NCBI GenBank assembly: GCA_021160945.1
Contig: JAGHBQ010000128.1
Location: 1-5,537, forward strand
DNA: 5,537 bases
Origin: Thermoplasmata archaeon
Lineage (GTDB): Archaea; Thermoplasmatota; Thermoplasmata; Thermoplasmatales; Aciduliprofundaceae
Direction: 5' to 3'
Shown here: one piece after another, positions 1 through 5,326 of the stretch
Layout of the letters: every line of letters starts with the position of its first letter
Position numbering within the stretch: position 1 is the first letter of the stretch
Position numbers and translations under genes: made by a program
The notes under the pieces: generated by a model
Seen by the model: only the letters and a program-made list of their open reading frames with translations
What the model was told of the DNA's origin: nothing
The model's database searches: none

Positions 1-266
1 ATTTCATTCATCTCCCCAAATTCTTTGAGGTCTTTGAGATACACGGTAACCTTAACCACATCTTCCAGCGAGGAATTCTCGGCTTTAAGTATGGCCTCTA
101 TGTTTTTTATAACCCTCTCTGTTTGCTCCTTTATATTGCCTTCAATTTTTCTGCTCTGGGGATTTAATGGAATCTGACCTGAGATAAAGAGAAAATCTCC
201 AGCTCTTATTGCCTGAGAATAAGGACCTACAGGTTCGGGTGCTTCTGATGTGTTTATCTTTTTCAT
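1..266 (-). CDS. ridA: RidA/YjgF/YER057c/UK114 family protein (partial, 3' end outside window)
   Basis: This is the N-terminal 88 residues of a RidA-family enamine/imine deaminase. The family hydrolyses reactive 2-aminoacrylate-type intermediates released by PLP enzymes and usually forms cytoplasmic trimers. Reading the minus strand from the ATG at 266-264 gives an uninterrupted frame with the family's N-terminal signature [20 protein letters not shown] (residues 12-31), then IPLNP (32-36), and the second conserved strand [10 protein letters not shown] (71-80). The family is normally about 125-130 residues, so roughly 40 are missing past the left edge. The missing part includes the conserved substrate-binding arginine near residue 105, so true deaminase activity cannot be judged. 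The start is supported by its position just before the family's conserved beginning and by an A/T-rich TATA-like box 25-34 nt upstream. No Shine-Dalgarno is visible, which suits a leaderless or near-leaderless transcript. It is transcribed divergently from scpB. Confidence 0.93.
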   Translation of the reverse strand, partial: MKKINTSEAPEPVGPYSQAIRAGDFLFISGQIPLNPQSRKIEGNIKEQTERVIKNIEAILKAENSSLEDVVKVTVYLKDLKEFGEMNE

Positions 267-290
267 GAAGGTATATAGCTCTATGATGAT

Positions 291-300
291 TTATTTTTTA
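291..300 (-). promoter_or_regulatory. Probable TATA box of ridA (near-leaderless transcript)
   Basis: On the minus strand TAAAAAATAA lies 25-34 nt upstream of the ridA ATG, the spacing expected if transcription starts at or a few bases before the start codon. No ribosome binding site precedes the ATG. A second A/T element (CTATATAC, 271-278) is too close to the start to be the TATA box. This is inferred from spacing and composition only. Confidence 0.5.
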
Positions 301-334
301 TGCTCCTTTTTACTTAACGTTTGGCGAATATATG

Positions 335-456
335 ACATTGCGACCAAAGGGGGCAAAGTCCCGAAGGACAGAACGTAAGCCAAAGCGTATACCTGCCTGT
401 TAAGCGTGAGCAATGGCACGAAGTGAGTATAAGCGAACGGAGAGACGAGAGCAAAA
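335..456. other. GC-rich, purine-skewed intergenic island of unknown function
   Basis: Positions 341-450 contain 58 G+C in 110 bases (53%). The 70 bases on either side (271-340 and 451-520) each contain about 29%. In an A/T-rich thermophile intergenic region such islands are often structured RNAs or remnants of repeats. Visible structure includes a 12-nt hairpin at 358-369 (on the minus strand GTCC-TTCG-GGAC, a C(UUCG)G tetraloop), CACGAAGTG at 418-426, and a 6-bp inverted match CTTAAC (313-318) with GTTAAG (399-404), which extends through GGC (323-325) with GCC (395-397). The plus strand repeats the word AAGCG three times (384, 402, 431) and its last third is nearly all purine. A TATA-like AATATATG (327-334) could start a plus-strand RNA near 357. 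No known RNA family, tRNA or C/D guide could be recognised. It may be an sRNA gene, a dispersed small repeat, or a degraded gene end. Confidence 0.4.
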
Positions 457-486
457 GTTTCTTCATTAGAGTATCATCCATTTTGA

Positions 487-500
487 GGAAAGTTTATAAA
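487..500 (+). promoter_or_regulatory. TATA/BRE promoter of scpB-purD, leaderless
   Basis: TTTATAAA (493-500) is a near-consensus archaeal TATA box, preceded by the purine-rich GGAAAG (487-492) in the BRE position. Its centre is about 26-27 bp before the A of the scpB ATG at 523, so transcription should begin at or next to the start codon. No Shine-Dalgarno lies between the box and the ATG, consistent with a leaderless message. Confidence 0.75.
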
Positions 501-522
501 TTCAAGTTCTTTACCACTTACC

Positions 523-1035
523 ATGGATGAAATTATGAAGAAGGTGGAGGCAGTACTTTTTTCCTCTGAGAATCCCATGAGAGTCGGAGAAATTGGGGAA
601 ATCATAGGTCACGACTCAAAGGAAGTGAGTAAAGCAGTGAAAAAACTTAGAAAGGAATACGAGAATAGGGGTGGGGCCATAGAGATAGCGAAGATAGGCA
701 ACAAGTATGTCATGCAGCTGAAAGAGGATTATCTGCAATATGGGTATCGTGTTGGAAAAAGAGAAATGAGCGATGAGGTTCTCAGAACATTAGCTGTGAT
801 TGCCTATTATCAGCCCATAACTCAAAGTAAGCTGCGTGAATTTTTAGGTTCAAGAGTATATGAGTATGTTGATGAACTCAAAAAAAGAGGTTTTGTTTAT
901 GGCAAAAAAGCAGGTAAAACCATAGTTCTGAGAACAACAAAAAAATTCACCGAATATTTTGGGATAGACGCATCCAGACCTGAGGAAGTTAAGAAGTTTC
1001 TGGAAGAGAAGATGGGAGGTGAAAAAAATGAATAA
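523..1035 (+). CDS. scpB: Segregation and condensation protein B (ScpB)
   Basis: ScpB is the winged-helix (kite) subunit that, with the kleisin ScpA, bridges SMC dimers to condense and segregate the chromosome. The 170-residue product is close to the family's usual length. It has two winged-helix domains. The first (about 1-75) starts with the typical VEAVLFSSENPM (8-19). The second (about 83-150) carries the most diagnostic stretch, SDEVLRTLAVIAYYQPIT (83-100), followed by a helix-turn-helix SKLREFLGS (102-110). A charged tail (150-170) follows. The ATG at 523 is favoured because it sits 26-27 bp from a good TATA box and begins right at the family's N-terminus. A second in-frame ATG at 535 (MKKVEA) is possible but lacks a ribosome binding site. 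The last 8 nt overlap purD. No scpA or smc gene is in the window, so its partners must be encoded elsewhere. I see nothing unusual in the domain layout. Confidence 0.93.
   Translation: MDEIMKKVEAVLFSSENPMRVGEIGEIIGHDSKEVSKAVKKLRKEYENRGGAIEIAKIGNKYVMQLKEDYLQYGYRVGKREMSDEVLRTLAVIAYYQPITQSKLREFLGSRVYEYVDELKKRGFVYGKKAGKTIVLRTTKKFTEYFGIDASRPEEVKKFLEEKMGGEKNE
1015..1022 (+). promoter_or_regulatory. Perfect Shine-Dalgarno that fixes the purD start
   Basis: GGAGGTGA is a full match to the complement of the archaeal 16S rRNA 3' end and lies 5 nt before the ATG at 1028. The alternative purD start, a GTG at 1019, is inside this sequence and would have no site of its own. The site is within the last codons of scpB, so purD translation is probably initiated de novo within, or coupled to, the upstream message. 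Confidence 0.88.
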
Positions 1036-2365
1036 AGTTTTACTTATAGGTTCGGGAGGAAGAGAGCACGCAATAGCCCATGCGTTGAAAAGAGGAGGAG
1101 CAAAGATTTATGCAGTAATGCCACATAAAAATCCCGGAATTGCCAAGCTTTCTCAGGATTATGCAGTGGGCCCACTTTCCATAGGCTTTGTGAAAGATCT
1201 TGAATGGGTAAAATTCAGAGAGGTGGATTTTGCGGTTATTGGTCCCGAGGCTCCCTTAATTGAAGGCATGGCGGATATGCTCGAAGAGAAAGGAATCCCG
1301 GTGGTGGGTCCAAGAAAAAATGCGGCCATAATCGAAGGCTCCAAAGAGTTTATGAGGGAGTTGATGAAGAAACATGGGATTGGAGGATTTGTGGATTACT
1401 ATGTATTTAACTCGGCAAAGAAAGTTGAGGAATTTTTAAGAGAATATGATAAACCTTTTGTGATAAAGCCCGTGGGTGTAACTGGTGGAAAGGGAGTAAG
1501 AGTGATGGGAGATCATTTCCAGAGCAAAGAAGAGGGAATAAAGTATGCTAAGGAGGTTATGGAAAAGAAAATCGGAGGGACAAGTCGTGTAATAATAGAG
1601 GAGAAGATGGTGGGTGAGGAGTATACTCTTCAGGTGTTTACTGATGGAAATGATCTCAAAGGTATGCCTTTGGTTCAGGATTTCAAGAGAGCATATGAGG
1701 GGGATAAGGGACCGAATACTGGTGGCATGGGCTCATACAGTTTGGAGAATCATCTTTTGCCTTTCCTCACAGGGGAGGATTATGCAAGGAGCATGAAAAT
1801 TCTGGAGGATGTAATAGCTGCAATGCGCAGAGAGGGTAGAACATACAAAGGGATAATGTACGGACAATTTATGCTCACTGCCGAGGGACCAAAAATAATA
1901 GAAATTAACTGCAGATTTGGAGATCCTGAGGCCATGAATGTTCTTCCTATCATGAAGACAAATTTTGTTGATGTAGCGTGGAGTATCCTTGAAAATAAGT
2001 TAAAGGATATTGTGGTGGAATTCGAGAATAAAGCAACTGTGGTAAAGTACGTGGTCCCAGAGGGCTATGGCACGCCGAATCCTGCAAAGAACGAGGTAAT
2101 CAAAGTGAATGAAGAGAGAATTAAAAAAGAAGGGGCGCTGCTGTATTACGCTTCTGTGGATGAGAGAGGAGGAGAAATTTATACTACAACATCCAGATCC
2201 CTGGCAGTTGTGGGCATAGGAAATAATCTGGAAGAAGCGGAAAAAACAGCAGAGAGAGCGCTAAGGCACATCTCTGGAAAGATTTACATGAGGCATGACA
2301 TAGCAAAGAGAGAAATGATTGAAGCTAAGATAAAGAGAATGAAAAATCTAAGAAAGGGGAGTTAA
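1028..2365 (+). CDS. purD: Phosphoribosylamine-glycine ligase (GAR synthetase), PurD
   Basis: PurD catalyses the second step of de novo purine synthesis: ATP-dependent joining of glycine to 5-phosphoribosylamine, giving glycinamide ribonucleotide (EC 6.3.4.13), in the cytoplasm. The 445-residue product is a complete ATP-grasp enzyme. The N domain has GSGGREHA (8-15) and GPEAPL (72-77). The central ATP-grasp domain has the nucleotide loop KPVGVTGGKGV (147-157), VQDFKRAYEGDKGPNTGGMG (216-235) and the metal-binding EINCRFGDPE (292-301). The C domain (about 330-430) is also present. A possible GTG start at 1019 would add three residues, but it lies inside the Shine-Dalgarno sequence. The ATG at 1028 also brings the glycine-rich loop to its usual place. 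It overlaps scpB by 8 nt, and its stop shares TTAA with the convergent DUF1028 gene. The archaeal-style QDFKR replaces the QDHKR seen in bacterial homologues and is probably not a defect. Confidence 0.97.
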   Translation: MNKVLLIGSGGREHAIAHALKRGGAKIYAVMPHKNPGIAKLSQDYAVGPLSIGFVKDLEWVKFREVDFAVIGPEAPLIEGMADMLEEKGIPVVGPRKNAAIIEGSKEFMRELMKKHGIGGFVDYYVFNSAKKVEEFLREYDKPFVIKPVGVTGGKGVRVMGDHFQSKEEGIKYAKEVMEKKIGGTSRVIIEEKMVGEEYTLQVFTDGNDLKGMPLVQDFKRAYEGDKGPNTGGMGSYSLENHLLPFLTGEDYARSMKILEDVIAAMRREGRTYKGIMYGQFMLTAEGPKIIEINCRFGDPEAMNVLPIMKTNFVDVAWSILENKLKDIVVEFENKATVVKYVVPEGYGTPNPAKNEVIKVNEERIKKEGALLYYASVDERGGEIYTTTSRSLAVVGIGNNLEEAEKTAERALRHISGKIYMRHDIAKREMIEAKIKRMKNLRKGS

Positions 2366-2949
2366 AGCATTTCGTATATTTCCCTTAATTTTCTGATTGG
2401 CTCTTGGGAATAATCAACTCTTATATCCACTATTCTGTCATAGGGTTCAGGTTTTCCTACTATGAGCATTGCTGCGCTTCTGTCTCCCCGAGCATCACCT
2501 CCTTTTTGATGCCCCGCTTCTAATGCGTTTAGTATTTTCTCCCCCAAATTCCCTGATATATCAGCAGCCTCACAGAGCGCTCTGGGCACCTCTTCAGAGC
2601 TAAGAAGGTTACCCAGACAAATCTTTCCTTTTTCTGTGATTTGCATCCTCTTAAGAGGGGTCATGCTTCCTGTGAATACTGCAGTTTCTCCTGAGAAGTC
2701 GAGAACTCCTACCTGTCTCATATCTCTTCCTGTATCATTAGATAGGGCTATTTTTAGAGCCTCTATAGCAGAATGATTCTTAAGCAATTCGATTATTATG
2801 GGACCGAGATTCACATTGGTATATCCCTGAGTCACCACACCCCCAACCCCATATTGGGCCCATGGTACTCTGGAACCAACAGCTATGCTGCCACTTACCA
2901 CGCCAATTCCTATTTTATCCTCAACTTTCAGAATTATTGAATATGTCAT
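2362..2949 (-). CDS. DUF1028 family protein (putative Ntn-hydrolase fold)
   Basis: This 195-residue protein matches the DUF1028 family along its whole length. Visible motifs are MTYSI at the N-terminus, SIAVGSRVPWAQYGVGGVVT (21-40) leading into QGYTN (41-45), DMRQVGVLD (76-84), FTGS (92-95), GNLL (113-116), LEAG (143-146), GGDARGDRSAA (150-160) and a C-terminal DIRVDY (175-180). The family is grouped with Ntn hydrolases, whose nucleophile is the first residue after Met removal. Thr2 is therefore a plausible nucleophile here, by inference. The biochemical function is unknown and some bacterial members carry an extra C-terminal domain that is absent here. There is no signal peptide or membrane segment. 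It is the last gene of the ipk operon: its ATG overlaps the ZPR1 stop in a TAATG junction, with GGAGAGG (2956-2962) six nt upstream. Its stop overlaps the convergent purD stop, leaving no room for a separate terminator. Confidence 0.9.
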   Translation of the reverse strand: MTYSIILKVEDKIGIGVVSGSIAVGSRVPWAQYGVGGVVTQGYTNVNLGPIIIELLKNHSAIEALKIALSNDTGRDMRQVGVLDFSGETAVFTGSMTPLKRMQITEKGKICLGNLLSSEEVPRALCEAADISGNLGEKILNALEAGHQKGGDARGDRSAAMLIVGKPEPYDRIVDIRVDYSQEPIRKLREIYEML

Positions 2950-3524
2950 TAATATCCTCTCCTGATTTCGTAGATTATCTCACCAAGTTTCAACTCTTTT
3001 ATCTCTTTCTCCGAGAGTCTTCTCCTTCTCACTTTCTCGCTCACAATGCCACTGTTTCCTAGAGGATCTTTCAATATTATTTTTGCAACCATTTTCCCAT
3101 GACGTATGTAACCAATCTTTCTCAAAATTTCGTTTATTTTATCTTTCATATCAGGGTTGTCATGCATAAGCTGGACAAGCACGTTTACAATACGATTCAA
3201 AACGCCCTCAACCGTGGTGATGAAAGCCTCGGATAATGGTCCCGGTTCTATTTTTGCACCAAGCTCTGGAATTTCTATGGTGCCTGAGGTGGACCTGATA
3301 ACCTTTACATTGAGATCCTCCTCATCATGAATAGTAAATTCATATAGCATGGGCTCGTGGACTTCAAGCATCATCACATCTGCGTGTCTGAACCCACAGT
3401 TCTTGCAGATCATAGTGGTTTCTAAACACTTGCCGAAATAGGGCAGATCAAGCTCTTCGGCTCTGTAAACCAGAGTTTTTTTCCCACACACAGGACAGGG
3501 AGAATCTACTACTGTTTCAACCAT
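2949..3524 (-). CDS. ZPR1-type zinc-finger domain protein
   Basis: This 191-residue protein is a single-module archaeal member of the ZPR1 family. The eukaryotic proteins have two such modules and bind elongation factor eEF1A, assisting its folding. A four-cysteine zinc site is formed by CPVC (10-13) and CKNC (40-43), separated by 26 residues, followed by the family's GFRHADV (44-50). The beta-rich domain contains the diagnostic IRSTSGTIEIPELGAKIEPG (76-95) continuing into FITTVEGVLNR (101-111). LKDPLGNSGI (151-160) also matches the family. A basic patch KVRRRR (164-169) precedes an acidic/basic tail. By analogy it could act on archaeal EF-1alpha, but nothing here shows that. It overlaps the end of fni by 16 nt and ends in a 1-nt overlap with the DUF1028 gene. 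GGTGA (3534-3538) lies 9 nt before the ATG, so it is translated as part of the ipk operon. Confidence 0.93.
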   Translation of the reverse strand: MVETVVDSPCPVCGKKTLVYRAEELDLPYFGKCLETTMICKNCGFRHADVMMLEVHEPMLYEFTIHDEEDLNVKVIRSTSGTIEIPELGAKIEPGPLSEAFITTVEGVLNRIVNVLVQLMHDNPDMKDKINEILRKIGYIRHGKMVAKIILKDPLGNSGIVSEKVRRRRLSEKEIKELKLGEIIYEIRRGY

Positions 3525-4519
3525 TCCCTAAGTTCACCCCTTATCACATAACTCACGTTTCTCATCTCTTTCACGTTTGTTGCACCGCTTAAGAATATTG
3601 TTATTTTGAGCTCTTTTACAATCCTTTCCAGCTTATTTATTACTGCATCAGAAGATTTGAATGCATATGGCAATATTTCCCTTGATATACCTGCAAGAGT
3701 TGCCCCCAAAGCTAGTGCTCTGGCCACATCCAACCCGTTGCTTATCCCCCCACTCCCTATGAGAGGTATCTCTAGCTCTCTGAGAATTAAAAGGGAATAG
3801 GGCGAGGGAATACCCCAGTCCCAGAAGGTTTCTCCAAGCTCTCCTCCTCTATAATATTCCACGGCAGCAAAACTTGTGCCACTTACACCACTTACATCTA
3901 GGGCCACAAATCCAGCACTCTTGAAAAATTCTCCAGCCTTTCTGCTTATGCCTGCACCAGTTTCTTTTGCTATTAGTTTATATTTTTCAGCAAGTTTTTT
4001 AAGCTTCTCTTTTAACCCTTTCACCACAGTCTCCCCTTCCGGTTGAATTGCTTCCTGTAGATAATTGAAGTGAAGTTCTAGAGCATGGGCATCTATCATC
4101 TCAATTGCTTTTCTTATTTCCACCTCTCCATATTCAAGCGTAACCTGAGGTGCTCCGAGATTACCCAATCTCAGGGGCATTTCGTAATTCTTAATAACAG
4201 AGTATGTGTCCTCCAGCTCTCTTTTTTCTATAGCAGCTCTCTGAGAGCCAACAGCCATACCAATACCAAGCTCACTGCATGCCTTAGCTATATTTTCATT
4301 TATTTTTTTAGCCACTTTATGGCCCCCGGTCATAGCGTCCACAATTATGGGAGCATTCAGCTTTCTCCCGAGAAATTCAACTTCTAGAGAGATATCTTCA
4401 AGATCTACAGAAGGTATTGTTTCATGTTTGATAATGACATCATCCCAGTAATTATGATGTGACCTCACATTTTTCTCCAAACATATATTGAGATGCTCAA
4501 GTTTTCGATTCTCTATCAT
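3509..4519 (-). CDS. fni: Type 2 isopentenyl-diphosphate delta-isomerase (FMN-dependent)
   Basis: This enzyme interconverts isopentenyl diphosphate and dimethylallyl diphosphate (EC 5.3.3.2), using reduced FMN and Mg2+ in a TIM-barrel fold. The 336-residue length is typical. Visible signatures in order are RKLEHL (5-10), DAMTGG (61-66), GSQRAAI (91-97), LGNLGAPQ (118-125), and the active-site segment HFNYLQEAIQPEGE (150-163) with His150, Asn152, the catalytic Gln155 and metal-ligand Glu156. KETGAGIS (185-192), DVSGVSGTSFAAVE (208-221), GSGGISNGLDVARALALGA (256-274) and FLSGA (309-313) form the flavin and phosphate sites. The start ATG overlaps the ipk stop as ATGA, with GGTGA (4524-4528) four nt upstream. 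Lying directly after ipk, it takes that kinase's product and balances the two C5 units for archaeal lipid synthesis. It is unrelated to type 1 (Nudix) isomerase. All catalytic residues I can check are present. Confidence 0.97.
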   Translation of the reverse strand: MIENRKLEHLNICLEKNVRSHHNYWDDVIIKHETIPSVDLEDISLEVEFLGRKLNAPIIVDAMTGGHKVAKKINENIAKACSELGIGMAVGSQRAAIEKRELEDTYSVIKNYEMPLRLGNLGAPQVTLEYGEVEIRKAIEMIDAHALELHFNYLQEAIQPEGETVVKGLKEKLKKLAEKYKLIAKETGAGISRKAGEFFKSAGFVALDVSGVSGTSFAAVEYYRGGELGETFWDWGIPSPYSLLILRELEIPLIGSGGISNGLDVARALALGATLAGISREILPYAFKSSDAVINKLERIVKELKITIFLSGATNVKEMRNVSYVIRGELREWLKQ

Positions 4520-5250
4520 ATTATCACCGTCCCTATCGTTTCCTCACCATCCAGAACCTTTTTCACTCTTTCAGGATGAAAGCCGTTTAAAACATAAACC
4601 TTGCTATATCGGGCTATTTTCCTCATAATTTCAATCTTATATGCTATGCCTCCAGTAACATCCTTTACTTTTGTGGAAGTTTCAGGTTCAACATTCCTCT
4701 CAAGCACGGAGATGAGTTTAGCTCCAGGCTCTCCGGGATCTTTATCATAGATTCCATCCACATCGGTAAGAAATATCGTTTTTTCTGGTTTGAATTCTCT
4801 GGCCAGATGGAGCATTAGATAATCTCCAGAGCAAATCTCTATCCCCTTGGAGCGATGAAAGATTATATCTCCAAAAGTTAGGGGAACAAAATTTAAATCT
4901 ACGATGAAATGAAATATATCCATATTTGGCTCATCCCCCATTATGAAAAGGGCATGAGGCGGAATTGATACTGCAGGAATTTTCTCCTCAATCAGAATTT
5001 TCAGGATTTTTAAATTTAATTCCTCCATATCTCTCCCAATCTCTGAAAAGCCAAGAATTTTCCACTTTTCATAACCTTCTCTTATCCTGTACTTGTGAGC
5101 AAGAACATGCCCAAATGATCCGCCACCATGAACAAGCAGAAGCTTCTCTTTGGGAAGAACTCCCGCTATTCTTCTGACCGTTTCTTCTCTGAATTTTTTG
5201 TATTTACCTTTATCCGAGATTACGCTTCCTCCCATTTTTATCAGTATCAT
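4516..5250 (-). CDS. ipk: Isopentenyl phosphate kinase
   Basis: IPK phosphorylates isopentenyl phosphate with ATP to give isopentenyl diphosphate (EC 2.7.4.26), the last step of the archaeal modified mevalonate pathways. The 244-residue product has the amino-acid-kinase fold. ILIKMGGSVISDK (2-14) carries the conserved Lys5 and glycine loop. HGGGSFGH (41-48) contains His48, equivalent to the catalytic His60 of the Methanocaldococcus jannaschii enzyme, which separates IPK from other family members. FVPLTFGD (121-128), SGDYL (141-145), LTDVDGIYDKDP (161-172) and KDVTGG (196-201) complete the nucleotide and phosphate sites. The open frame extends upstream to an ATG at 5289, but I place the start at 5250: the glycine loop then lies at the usual distance from the N-terminus, and the extension (ITGIAIFF) would be encoded by the promoter itself, with a TATA box 27 bp before 5250. 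It is the first gene of the ipk-fni-ZPR1-DUF1028 operon. Confidence 0.95.
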   Translation of the reverse strand: MILIKMGGSVISDKGKYKKFREETVRRIAGVLPKEKLLLVHGGGSFGHVLAHKYRIREGYEKWKILGFSEIGRDMEELNLKILKILIEEKIPAVSIPPHALFIMGDEPNMDIFHFIVDLNFVPLTFGDIIFHRSKGIEICSGDYLMLHLAREFKPEKTIFLTDVDGIYDKDPGEPGAKLISVLERNVEPETSTKVKDVTGGIAYKIEIMRKIARYSKVYVLNGFHPERVKKVLDGEETIGTVII

Positions 5251-5273
5251 TTGGAAAAAGATAGCAATCCCCG

Positions 5274-5287
5274 TTATATAGTTTTGC
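5274..5287 (-). promoter_or_regulatory. TATA/BRE promoter of the ipk operon, leaderless
   Basis: Read on the minus strand, GCAAAA (5287-5282) fits the BRE consensus RNWAAW and is followed by the TATA box TATATAA (5280-5274). The box centre is about 27 bp before the ATG at 5250, so the transcript should begin at that start codon. The box falls inside the longer reading frame beginning at 5289, which argues against that start. Confidence 0.78.
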
Positions 5288-5290
5288 ATC

Positions 5291-5304
5291 GGTAATTATT
5301 AATA
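5291..5304 (+). promoter_or_regulatory. TATA/BRE promoter of the DUF89 gene, leaderless
   Basis: GGTAAT (5291-5296) matches the BRE consensus RNWAAW and abuts TATTAATA (5297-5304), whose centre is about 26-27 bp before the ATG at 5327. The short GGTG at 5321-5324 is only 2 nt from the ATG, too close for a normal Shine-Dalgarno. Its BRE lies 3 bp from that of the divergent ipk promoter. Confidence 0.68.
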
Positions 5305-5326
5305 GCTCCTGGGTCTTTAAGGTGTT

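Noticed and set aside
225..242. GGTTCGGGTGC-like string resembling a tRNA T-arm.
   Set aside because: It is the ridA coding sequence for the conserved APEPVGP segment on the minus strand, and no cloverleaf surrounds it.
283..289. ATGATGA resembling box C of an archaeal C/D guide RNA.
   Set aside because: No CTGA box D is found within the next 60 bases and no D'/C' pair is visible. It overlaps the ridA promoter region.
332..403. Short ORF of 23 codons on the plus strand (ATG at 332, TAA at 401-403), rich in Lys/Arg (9 of 23).
   Set aside because: No ribosome binding site and no TATA box at leaderless spacing. The basic content follows from the purine- and GC-rich composition of the island. 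It is left as part of the unexplained island and not called a gene.
413..469. Second short plus-strand ORF of 18 codons in the island (ATG at 413, TAG at 467-469).
   Set aside because: Too short, highly charged only because of the repeated purine words, and without translation signals.
1019..1027. GTG at 1019 as an alternative purD start adding three residues.
   Set aside because: The GTG lies within the GGAGGTGA Shine-Dalgarno that correctly serves the ATG at 1028.
4028..4072. Substitutions in the Fni active-site segment (HFNYLQE where many homologues have HLNPxQE).
   Set aside because: His150, Asn152, Gln155 and Glu156 are intact, and the changed positions vary among family members, so there is no sign of lost function.
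4085..4387. A 100-codon plus-strand open frame opposite fni.
   Set aside because: It is antisense to a well-conserved enzyme gene, has no promoter or ribosome site, and its product resembles no family. It is a shadow of fni codon usage.
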